64,000 nt of DNA, taken from contig NZ_JAGGOL010000018.1 in assembly GCF_018614525.1 (NCBI RefSeq), forward strand, positions 1 through 64,000. The letters run 5' to 3'. Of the stretch, positions 22,845 to 29,709 are shown one piece after another. Both the position numbers and the translations under genes were made by a program. Within the stretch, counting starts at the first letter, position 1; the number at the start of each line of letters is the position of its first letter. The stretch is from Streptomyces sp. ISL-11. Lineage in GTDB: Bacteria > Actinomycetota > Actinomycetes > Streptomycetales > Streptomycetaceae. The notes under the pieces were generated by a model. It saw nothing but the letters and a program-made list of their open reading frames with translations, did no database searches and was not told the origin of the DNA.

Positions 22845-25013
22845 ATGGCACGTAGCAGTACCTCCTGCCTGGACTGGGGCTGGAAGGTCACCCCTGCCGC
22901 TGGGGCGGCCATGGCCGCCGGCGGCGCCTACAGCCTCGCTGCCACCGGCGGCCTTACCGGGCTCCCCCCGGGCTACGCCCTCCTGGCCGCCGGGGCCGGC
23001 GCCCTCGCGCAGGCCGGAGGCGACCTCTACCAGCGCCGCCCCCACGGCCACATCGTCACCCGCTGCGCCGCCTGGTTGGCCGCTGGCGGTTGGACCGCCG
23101 TCGCCCTCACCGATCACGATGCCTTCACCTGGGACAGCGCCGGGTGGTGGGGAGCGGGGACTGCGGCCGCCGTGGTCCTGGCCCGCGCCCTGGCCGGCGC
23201 GGAGCAGACCGCGAAGACCGAGCGGGCTCAACGCAGCCTGCAGAAATGGGCAAACGGCAAGGCCGGTGAATGGCAAAGGCGCCTGGCCGAGCTGTTCCGC
23301 CTCGAAGGACACAAGGTCGATGGAGTGACGCCCTGGAAGGGCGACGTCGGCTACACCGTCCGCGTCCAGATGCCCGAAGGCACCCCAGAACTCCCCGCCA
23401 ACGCCGGCCACACCCTCGCCGCAGCCTTGCGGCTCCCGCGCGGCGGCGGCATCCAGATCACCGACGGCATGGTCTACGGCGAGATCCAGATCCGGGTGAC
23501 CGCCAAAGACGTCATGGCCGAGGAGATCCCGTACCCCGACGACACATCCGTCACCAGCATGGATGACCCCCTGGCCCTGGGCCTGCACCCCGACGCCGAA
23601 GACGCCGTCATCCGCCTAGCGGCCGACTGCGCCCTGTTCGTCGGCCAGGTCGGCTCCGGCAAATCCAACCTCGTCAACGTCACCAACGCCTCAGCCCTGC
23701 GCACCAGTGACGCGCTGGTATGGCACATCGACACCACCGGCGCCGGCATCTCCATGCCCTGGCTACGCCCCTGGGCCGTCGACGGCACCGCGCACGTCCC
23801 GGTCATCGACTGGACGGCGGACACGGTCGAAGAGGCACACATCATGCTCGACGTCGCCATCGCCGGTATCGAGTCCCGCAAGTCCGGCTACCAGGACCTG
23901 ATGTACGACGCGAACGACGACAAGATCCCCGTCTCCGAGGAACTTCCGGCGATCGTGATCCTGGTGGACGAGATCGCCGAACTCCCGATGAGCATCCTGA
24001 GCAAGCTCGACTCCGTCGTCGACACCGGCCGGGCGGCACGGGTCCGCGTGGTGATCTGCGGACTGCGCGCCACTCAGGACGTCATCACCGCCGCGATGAA
24101 GAAGCAGTCCCGAAACCGGGCCGCCATGCGTGTGTCCGACCCGGAAGAGCTGCACCACCTCTTCCCCACCGGCACCGGCCGCCTGGACCCCAAGGCCGCC
24201 CCGCACCGCGGTTGCGGCTTCCTCTCCTACCCGGGTGCCGAGGACATCGAGACCGCCCCGGCCCCGTTCAAGGCATACCGGCTCACCCCCAAACGGATCT
24301 CCCACCTCGCTGTCACCTTCGCTGGCCGCCGCCCCACCCTGGACCCGGTCTTCCTCGACACCGCGCCCGCCCGGTTCTACGCCTCGCGCTGGGGCCGCAT
24401 CCTGCCCCGCCGCTACAAGGACAAAAAGCTCTCCACCGCGACCCTGCCCTACACCGACATGGAGATCCTGCGCCCGCTCATCGACGAGATCACCGGCCTC
24501 CCCCTCACCGGCGCAGGCGAGAAGGCCACTACCAACCCGGCATCCCGCACCCCGGCCGCCAGCGCCGTGGACGCGAGCGACGGTGAAGGGGAGGGCGGCC
24601 CGCAGATCCGGTTCCGCGGTGACCTGCTCTCCCAAATGCTCGACGCCGCCCGCACCGTCACCGGCCGCCACGACCAGGCCCCCGAGGACGAAGCGAACGT
24701 GATCCGGGCCGAGTTCGGACGCGTCGTCCAGCAGACCGGCGGACCTGACAACCGCCCCGACCCCGTTCCCCAGCTCCTGCGCGACGCGCACCAAGCCGTC
24801 ATCGCCGCCGGCGGGCGCATGCACTCCGGCACGCTCGCCGCAGCACTGGACCTCGACCCCAGCGCGTTCGGTGCCGAGCTAAACAAGATCCTCAAAACGG
24901 TCGGCGTCACCCGCCCCGGGGCCGGGACTGTCCGGATCGGAGACGACTCCAAGGTCGGCTATCTGGCCGAGACCCTCGCGGAAGCCATCACCCGGTACCG
25001 CAACGCACAGTGA
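22845..25013 (+). CDS. FtsK/SpoIIIE-type conjugal DNA translocase (TraB-like)
   Basis: 722 residues from ATG 22845 (GAAGGAGA upstream). The N-terminus has two to four hydrophobic segments (about 15-125). The FtsK-like motor has Walker A GQVGSGKSN (about 267-275) and Walker B IVILVDEIAEL (near 370), followed by VVDTGRAARVRVVICGLRATQ. The C-terminal 90 residues form a winged-helix-like domain (AVIAAGGRMHSGTLAAALDL, KILKTVGVTRPG) suited to recognising repeated DNA sites. In Streptomyces, TraB alone pumps double-stranded plasmid DNA between hyphae after binding clt repeats. This is the element's main transfer gene; candidate clt repeats follow directly. Confidence 0.92.
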   Translation: MARSSTSCLDWGWKVTPAAGAAMAAGGAYSLAATGGLTGLPPGYALLAAGAGALAQAGGDLYQRRPHGHIVTRCAAWLAAGGWTAVALTDHDAFTWDSAGWWGAGTAAAVVLARALAGAEQTAKTERAQRSLQKWANGKAGEWQRRLAELFRLEGHKVDGVTPWKGDVGYTVRVQMPEGTPELPANAGHTLAAALRLPRGGGIQITDGMVYGEIQIRVTAKDVMAEEIPYPDDTSVTSMDDPLALGLHPDAEDAVIRLAADCALFVGQVGSGKSNLVNVTNASALRTSDALVWHIDTTGAGISMPWLRPWAVDGTAHVPVIDWTADTVEEAHIMLDVAIAGIESRKSGYQDLMYDANDDKIPVSEELPAIVILVDEIAELPMSILSKLDSVVDTGRAARVRVVICGLRATQDVITAAMKKQSRNRAAMRVSDPEELHHLFPTGTGRLDPKAAPHRGCGFLSYPGAEDIETAPAPFKAYRLTPKRISHLAVTFAGRRPTLDPVFLDTAPARFYASRWGRILPRRYKDKKLSTATLPYTDMEILRPLIDEITGLPLTGAGEKATTNPASRTPAASAVDASDGEGEGGPQIRFRGDLLSQMLDAARTVTGRHDQAPEDEANVIRAEFGRVVQQTGGPDNRPDPVPQLLRDAHQAVIAAGGRMHSGTLAAALDLDPSAFGAELNKILKTVGVTRPGAGTVRIGDDSKVGYLAETLAEAITRYRNAQ

Positions 25014-25046
25014 CCGCTACAGGTCGCGTGACCCACACACCCGCAG

Positions 25047-25210
25047 CTCATACGCACCCCGCAGCATCTGTATGACGCACACGCCCTGTGTGAGCCATTG
25101 ACCAGTGCGTATGAGCCGTGTGAGTCGCACAGCACGACGGGCCGCAACCGTCCGCGACCCCCTCCGGAACCGGATCCGGGCCCTTCCTTCGCCGCCCGTA
25201 TGCCTCACAC
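25047..25210. repeat. Candidate clt (TraB recognition) repeat cluster
   Basis: The 236-base gap after traB has a family of GT(A/G)TGAG octamer-like repeats: CTCATACG at 25047, GTATGACGC at 25070, GTGTGAGCC at 25088, CGTATGAGCC at 25108, CGTGTGAGTC at 25117, CGTATGCC at 25197 and CTCACAC at 25204. There is no gene here. TraB proteins recognise 8-bp repeats in a non-coding clt near traB, so position and structure fit. Confidence 0.5.
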
Positions 25211-25249
25211 AAAGGTGCTCACTCCACGTCACCGAACTCAGGAGAACAC

Positions 25250-25444
25250 GTGGTCCTCTCCCTCTCCGCCGTCGTCGTCCTGGGCATCATGACCGCCCTC
25301 ATCCTGCGCGCCCGCACCGTCGGCCCCGGCACCGCCGTCGTGCTCTTCCTCTTCGGATTCTTCGCCGCCGGCACCGGCGCGGCCGGGCCCATCAACCGCG
25401 TGTGCGCCGCGCTCATCCACGCCATCCCCAACCTCACCTCCTGA
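25250..25444 (+). CDS. Small membrane protein
   Basis: 64 residues from GTG 25250 with CAGGAGA seven bases before. Two hydrophobic stretches (SLSAVVVLGIMTALIL and AVVLFLFGFFAAGTGAAG). Typical of the tiny integral membrane proteins next to traB in AICEs; function unproven. Confidence 0.6.
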   Translation: MVLSLSAVVVLGIMTALILRARTVGPGTAVVLFLFGFFAAGTGAAGPINRVCAALIHAIPNLTS

Positions 25445-25457
25445 CAGGAGACCCCGC

Positions 25458-25766
25458 ATGCGCCAACCACCCCCGCCCAACGTGACGTTAGGGACCCTCG
25501 CCCCGCACATCCCCGCCGAGCTCTACCGCCAGGCCGGCGGCCGCCCCTTCGTCATCGTCCAGACCACCCCGACCCCCGAGCGCACCGCCCGCTCCTACGC
25601 CGGGCCCGTCTTCATCGGCCTGGCCATCGCGCTCGGCCTCATGGGCACGATCGCCGCCGCCCTCGCCCTCTTCGAGTTCGCGATCCGCACCGCGGCCGTC
25701 GTCGGCTCGCTCTCCGGCCCCATCGGGGTCGGCCTGAGCCTCAAGCTCTTCCACTCCAAGAAATAG
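25458..25766 (+). CDS. Small membrane protein with soluble N-terminus
   Basis: 102 residues. A proline-rich start and a short cytoplasmic region (YRQAGGRPFVIVQTTP) precede two transmembrane segments (FIGLAIALGLMGTIAAALALF and AAVVGSLSGPIGVGLSLKL). CAGGAGA lies nine bases before ATG 25458. One TTA codon (NVTLGTL). Likely a spread-type or conjugation accessory protein. Confidence 0.6.
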   Translation: MRQPPPPNVTLGTLAPHIPAELYRQAGGRPFVIVQTTPTPERTARSYAGPVFIGLAIALGLMGTIAAALALFEFAIRTAAVVGSLSGPIGVGLSLKLFHSKK

Positions 25767-25781
25767 CCTCGGGAGGCTCCT

Positions 25782-26120
25782 GTGATCCGCCGCTTCCTCG
25801 CACGCCGGCGCCTGGAGATCCGCTTCCACCCCGCGTGGTACTCCCACCGGCTGGGCCACCGCCCCATCGGCCCCCGCCCCATGCTCGCCCTGCACCGCCT
25901 CCCCGACCCCGCATGCCCCACCTGCGAAGGTGACGGCGCCGTGATGTCCGGCTACCCCGGGGCGGAAGAGCCCGACTTCGAGGACTGCCACTGCGCGCCG
26001 TTCCTGCCCCTGGCCCGGTTGTGGCTGCCCCACAAGACGGCCACGCTCCAGCGCTGCTCCGTCTGCAAGCACCGCCGCCGCGCATGCACGTGCACCTTCG
26101 CCACCGAACCCCCCTTCTGA
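25782..26120 (+). CDS. Cysteine-rich putative zinc-binding protein
   Basis: 112 residues from GTG 25782 (GGGAGG upstream). Basic N-terminus (MIRRFLARRRLEIRFHP), then cysteines arranged CPTCEGDG ... CHC and CSVCKHRRRACTC, suggesting one or two zinc ribbons of the DnaJ-like CxxCxG style. Co-directional with ssb 20 bases downstream, so a nucleic-acid role is plausible. Family not known to me. Confidence 0.6.
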   Translation: MIRRFLARRRLEIRFHPAWYSHRLGHRPIGPRPMLALHRLPDPACPTCEGDGAVMSGYPGAEEPDFEDCHCAPFLPLARLWLPHKTATLQRCSVCKHRRRACTCTFATEPPF

Positions 26121-26140
26121 CCCGCACTGAGGAGACCGAC

Positions 26141-26587
26141 ATGTCGTTCGGAGAGACCCCGATCACCGTCATCGGCAACCTGACCGCCGACCCGGAACTC
26201 AAGTTCACCGACAACGGATCCGCCCTGGCCAAGTTCACCGTCGCCGCAACCCCGCGCACCTATGACAAGGACTCTGGGCAGTGGCGTGACGGCACGTCGA
26301 CGTTCTTCCGCTGCGCCGCCTGGCGCACCCTCGCGGAGCACATCGCCGAGTCCCTGACGAAGGGCTCCCGCGTCGTGGTGTCCGGCCGGATCCGCCAGCA
26401 CAACTGGCAGACCCCCGAGGGCGAGAACCGCTCCATGCTCGCCCTGGAAGTCGACGACATCGGCGCGTCCCTGCGCTTCACCACCGTCGCCATCAACGGC
26501 AAGCAGCCCCGGCCCACGTCCAACGACGCCTGGAGCACCGGATCCGGCCCGACCACCGCCGAGGCCGGCACCGAGCCCCCGTTCTAG
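26141..26587 (+). CDS. ssb: Single-stranded DNA-binding protein
   Basis: 148 residues with an OB fold typical of SSB: ITVIGNLTADPELKFTDNGSALAKFTVA, then STFFRCAAWRTLAEHIAESLTKGSRVVVSGRI and the conserved LEVDDIGASLRF. The C-terminal acidic-type tip ends EPPF, the partner-protein docking tail. Shorter than typical chromosomal Streptomyces SSB. An element-encoded copy probably supports its own replication with the primase-polymerase and ATPase that follow. Confidence 0.92.
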   Translation: MSFGETPITVIGNLTADPELKFTDNGSALAKFTVAATPRTYDKDSGQWRDGTSTFFRCAAWRTLAEHIAESLTKGSRVVVSGRIRQHNWQTPEGENRSMLALEVDDIGASLRFTTVAINGKQPRPTSNDAWSTGSGPTTAEAGTEPPF

Positions 26588-26594
26588 CTGTGCC

Positions 26595-26634
26595 AAGGGC
26601 GGCCCCCGTCTCGCCAAAGCCTAGGGCCGCCCTT
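26595..26634 (+). terminator. Terminator after ssb, with the CGTCTCGCCAAAGCCT loop (copy 2)
   Basis: AAGGGCGGCCC (26595-26605) pairs with GGGCCGCCCTT (26624-26634). The loop holds CGTCTCGCCAAAGCCT (26607-26622), identical to the loop of the hairpin at 17156-17199 although the stems differ. Confidence 0.65.
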
Positions 26635-26672
26635 GCCTGCCAGCACTTCTCACAGAACTGGAGACATCCAGC

Positions 26673-26741
26673 ATGACGCAACCCACCCCCATCGGGCGAG
26701 CCTGCCCCCGGTCGCACTTACCTGGGCGGGCCGCCACATGA
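26673..26741 (+). CDS. Leader peptide with TTA codon, coupled to the primase gene
   Basis: 22 residues, MTQPTPIGRACPRSHLPGR plus AAT, starting at ATG 26673 behind CTGGAGA. Its stop (26739-26741) overlaps the primase ATG (26738) as ATGA, while the primase itself lacks a good ribosome-binding site. Codon 16 is TTA (26718-26720). It looks like a translational-coupling leader that could make primase synthesis depend on leucyl-tRNA UAA. Confidence 0.55.
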   Translation: MTQPTPIGRACPRSHLPGRAAT

Positions 26742-27664
26742 ACGAACCCTTGACGATGGACCTCCAACACCAGCACCTGTTCGCCGCCGCCCTGGACTGC
26801 GCAGAGCGCGGCTGGCCCGTCATCCCCCTGCACCCGCGCGCCAAACGGCCCGCCGGACACCCCGAGCGCTCCTGCCCCCGCACGGGGCGCTGCGCGCGCG
26901 GGCACCGGACCCCCGAGCAGCGGGCCACGACCGACCCGGGACTCATCCACGCCGCATGGGCCCACCACCCCTACAACGTGGGGATCGCGACGGGTCCGGC
27001 CAGTCTGCTGGTCATCGATCTGGACATGGCGAAACCGCAAGAGCCAAAAGGAGCGCCTGACGGCGCCACTTCCTTACGGGCGCTCTGCGAGCGCGCCGGC
27101 CAGAGCATCCCGGCCACCTACCAGGTGCGGACACCCAGCGGAGGCCACCACCTGTACTTCACCGCCCCGCCCGGGGCGCGGCTGAAGTGCAGCGTCGACC
27201 GCCTGGGGCGGCACATCGACACCCGCGCGTGGGGCGGCTACGTCGTCGCCCCAGGCAGCACCACACCCGAGGGCGTGTACGAGGTCACCGAGGCTGCGCC
27301 CGTCGCCGCGCTCCCGCGGTGGCTCGCCGCGCTGCTGCTGGACGCACCAAAACCCGCGGCACCGCCCGCCATCAAGCCGGTGCGGGACGGCACACGGGCC
27401 GCACAGACCGCTCTCGACCGCGAATGCGCGGTCGTCCAGGCCGCCCAGCAGGGAGGCGAGAGCGGCCGCAACGCCACCCTGCATCGCAGCACGTGCAAGG
27501 TGGCCCGGTTCGTCGCCTGGGGACACATCTCCCGCCACACAGTCGAAGAGGCAATCCAGGCGGCGGGGGAGTCGACCGGACTGTCCGCGGCCGAGTGCCG
27601 CACCACCATCCGCAGCGCCATGGAATGGATCCTCGCCCACGCCACACCACAGGCGACCGCATGA
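26738..27664 (+). CDS. Bifunctional DNA primase/polymerase (prim-pol)
   Basis: 308 residues. The N-terminal prim-pol domain shows HLFAAALDCAERGWPVIPL, the catalytic acidic pair in LLVIDLDMAK (about 90-97), TYQVRTPSGGHHLYF and HIDTRAWGGYVVAPGS. The C-terminal part is helical (GRNATLHRSTCKVARF). Such proteins prime and extend DNA at plasmid and AICE origins, working with the adjacent ATPase. The ATG at 26738 overlaps the leader stop; ATG 26756 is a weaker alternative. A TTA codon is at 27074. Confidence 0.88.
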   Translation: MNEPLTMDLQHQHLFAAALDCAERGWPVIPLHPRAKRPAGHPERSCPRTGRCARGHRTPEQRATTDPGLIHAAWAHHPYNVGIATGPASLLVIDLDMAKPQEPKGAPDGATSLRALCERAGQSIPATYQVRTPSGGHHLYFTAPPGARLKCSVDRLGRHIDTRAWGGYVVAPGSTTPEGVYEVTEAAPVAALPRWLAALLLDAPKPAAPPAIKPVRDGTRAAQTALDRECAVVQAAQQGGESGRNATLHRSTCKVARFVAWGHISRHTVEEAIQAAGESTGLSAAECRTTIRSAMEWILAHATPQATA

Positions 27665-28014
27665 GCGCCCCCAACTCCCCCCACCTGGATTGCCCTAACT
27701 CCACCGCCAAAGCCCGCCAGCACGCCAACCGGACCGCGCCCCACCCGGCCGTGGTGCGGCCGAAGGGCGACGCCGAAGGCGTCCGAAAAGCTCTTCGCCC
27801 TGACCCGCGGTCGCACGACGGGCGTTACGCGGTGGCGTGGCTGCACATCCGCGCACCCCACGGCGCCACCCCCACCGCCACATCGACGTGCGCGTGCGGC
27901 AGGGACCGCAGCGCCGTCGGCCGCACGAAAGTACTCGCCCTGATCGCCGACCACACCGCCCACCGCGACACCTGCCCGCTGCGCAACCCCCAGGAAGGGA
28001 GGAACGCCGCATGA
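27661..28014 (+). CDS. Small protein with possible zinc-binding motif
   Basis: 117 residues, ATGA overlap at both ends. The N-terminus is Asn/Ala/Pro-rich. The C-terminal half has CACGRDRSAVGRTKVLALIADHTAHRDTCP, where two Cys, two His and a further Cys could bind one zinc. Its position between prim-pol and ATPase implies a replication accessory role. I do not recognise a named family. Confidence 0.6.
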   Translation: MSAPNSPHLDCPNSTAKARQHANRTAPHPAVVRPKGDAEGVRKALRPDPRSHDGRYAVAWLHIRAPHGATPTATSTCACGRDRSAVGRTKVLALIADHTAHRDTCPLRNPQEGRNAA

Positions 28015-29261
28015 GCAACACCGACGCACCCACACAGCCCATCGACGGCGCCGCCGTGCTGGACGACGTGGAAGCATTCCACCGCCGCTTCAACGTCTTC
28101 CCCACCGAGGCCGCCTACGTCGCCGTCACCCTGTGGGACGCCCACGCCCACCTCATCGACGCGCTCGACGGCACCGCACGGCTCGCGTTCCTCTCCCCGG
28201 AACCGGGCTCGGGCAAGTCCCGCGCCCTGGAGATCGTCGAAACCCTCACCCCCCGCGCCGCGACCACGGTCAACGCCTCCCCCAACGCCCTGTTCCGGCT
28301 GGTAGAGGCAGCCGAGGGCCCTCCGACCCTCCTCTTCGACGAGATCGACACCGTGTTCGGCCCCAAAGCCGGGGACAACGAGCCCGTACGCGGCTTCCTC
28401 AACTCCGGATACCGGCGCGGCGCCAAATCCCTGCGCTGCGTCGGCGACGGCTCCAACCAGACCGCGGGATGGTTCTCATCCTTCTGCGCCGTCGCCATGG
28501 CCGGGCTCGGCTCCCTGCCCGACACGATCCTCACCCGCTCGATCATCATCCGCATGCGCAAGCGCGCCCCCAACGAGAAGGTCGAGCCCTACCGCCGGCG
28601 CATCCACGAAAGGGAGGGCAACGCGCTGCGCGACCGGCTCGCCGAATGGGCCGACACCGTTCGCGACGACGTCGCAGACGCCTGGCCGGTCATGCCCGAA
28701 GGGGTATCCGACCGCCCCGCCGACGTGTGGGAGCCCCTACTCGCCGTCGCGGACGCCGCTGGCGGGCACTGGCCCACGCGGGCCCGCGCCGCCTGCCTGG
28801 AGCTGGTCCACACGGCGCAGGACGACGAGGCAGCGTCCCTCGGCGTTCGACTGCTTACTGATCTGCGGGACGCGGTGTTCCGGGGCGCCGACCGGATGCC
28901 CACCGCGACCATCCTGGAGCGGCTGTTGAGTCTGGATGACGCCCCGTGGGGCGATCTGGACGACAAGCCCATCAACTCCCGGGTCCTGGCGAAGTTGCTC
29001 GGGCAGTACGTCACCGCGGCGAACAAGCCGATCAAGCCGCGCGGGGTCCGGGTCGGCTCCGACACCCCGAAGGGCTACTACGCGGAGGACCTCGCCGACG
29101 CGTGGAAGCGGTACTGCCCCCCACCCCCCGGAAAGTCCGCAACAGCCGCAACATCCGCCACACCGCAGGTCAGCAGGGGTGAAACTGTGGCGGATCCGCT
29201 TCCTGACATCCGCCACACGCCCCCGGAACCCGCCACGCGCCCGCTCAAGGTCGCCGGCTGA
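28011..29261 (+). CDS. DUF3631 P-loop ATPase (replication helicase-like)
   Basis: 416 residues. P-loop SPEPGSGKSR (about 63-72), Walker B LLFDEIDTVFG (near 107), an arginine-rich sensor region (GYRRGAKSLRC, ILTRSIIIRMRKR), and the C-terminal DUF3631 part (ADRMPTATILERLLSLDDAPWGD, INSRVLAKLLGQY). In AICEs and Streptomyces plasmids this protein with prim-pol forms the replication module. The last 40 codons contain the first iterons of the putative origin and encode a low-complexity tail, so the coding end may be constrained by DNA function. Confidence 0.85.
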   Translation: MSNTDAPTQPIDGAAVLDDVEAFHRRFNVFPTEAAYVAVTLWDAHAHLIDALDGTARLAFLSPEPGSGKSRALEIVETLTPRAATTVNASPNALFRLVEAAEGPPTLLFDEIDTVFGPKAGDNEPVRGFLNSGYRRGAKSLRCVGDGSNQTAGWFSSFCAVAMAGLGSLPDTILTRSIIIRMRKRAPNEKVEPYRRRIHEREGNALRDRLAEWADTVRDDVADAWPVMPEGVSDRPADVWEPLLAVADAAGGHWPTRARAACLELVHTAQDDEAASLGVRLLTDLRDAVFRGADRMPTATILERLLSLDDAPWGDLDDKPINSRVLAKLLGQYVTAANKPIKPRGVRVGSDTPKGYYAEDLADAWKRYCPPPPGKSATAATSATPQVSRGETVADPLPDIRHTPPEPATRPLKVAG

Positions 29262-29383
29262 CCAGCCCGGATTCACCGGTGCCGCCACGCGCCCGCGTGG
29301 CGGCACATATCCGCCACACAACCGCCAGCCGCCACAAATCCAGGCCGCTGACCAGCGGTGTTGCGGTGTGGCGGATGTTGCGG
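29146..29383. other. Putative replication origin with iterons
   Basis: Five exact copies of ATCCGCCACA or its complement: 29153, 29208 and 29309 forward, 29186 and 29367 reverse. Several one- or two-mismatch copies (for example GCCGCCACAA near 29330) lie between. The outermost copies are embedded in a 22-bp perfect inverted repeat, 29146-29167 against 29362-29383. The array spans the end of the ATPase gene and the 176-base gap before xis. Confidence 0.65.
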
Positions 29384-29437
29384 ACGTAGGAGCAGGGGCC
29401 GTCGCGCCCTCGACTCCCGCCGAGGAGGCATGCACCG

Positions 29438-29647
29438 ATGAGTACCGCCACGCCACCCATCGAACCCCTTCTCTACACCCCCGAGGAAGCCGCGAAAGCA
29501 CTTCGGATCGGCCGCTCCACGGTCTACGAGCTGATGGCCGAGGGAGCCCTGCCGTACACCAAGCGCGGTCGGTCTCGCCGCATAAAGCGGTGCGACCTGG
29601 AGGCGTACGTCATGGACCTCCCGCACGAGGCCATCCACGCCAGCTAG
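29438..29647 (+). CDS. xis: Excisionase (Xis, MerR-like HTH)
   Basis: 69 residues with the excisionase helix-turn-helix LLYTPEEAAKALRIGRSTVYELMAEGALPYTKRGRSRRIKRCDLEAYV. Such proteins bend the att region and direct the integrase toward excision. GAGGAGG lies nine bases before ATG 29438. A strong hairpin separates it from int. Confidence 0.9.
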   Translation: MSTATPPIEPLLYTPEEAAKALRIGRSTVYELMAEGALPYTKRGRSRRIKRCDLEAYVMDLPHEAIHAS

Positions 29648-29658
29648 CAGCCACAGCG

Positions 29659-29695
29659 AGAGGTGGGCCCGCGCGATCCGCGCGGGCCCACCTCT
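29659..29695 (+). terminator. Hairpin between xis and int
   Basis: A perfect 17-bp stem (29659-29675 with 29679-29695) with an ATC loop, 12 bases after the xis stop. The right arm ends just before the int ribosome-binding site, so it may terminate or attenuate read-through from xis into int. Confidence 0.75.
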
Positions 29696-29709
29696 GTATG
29701 GAGGAACAC

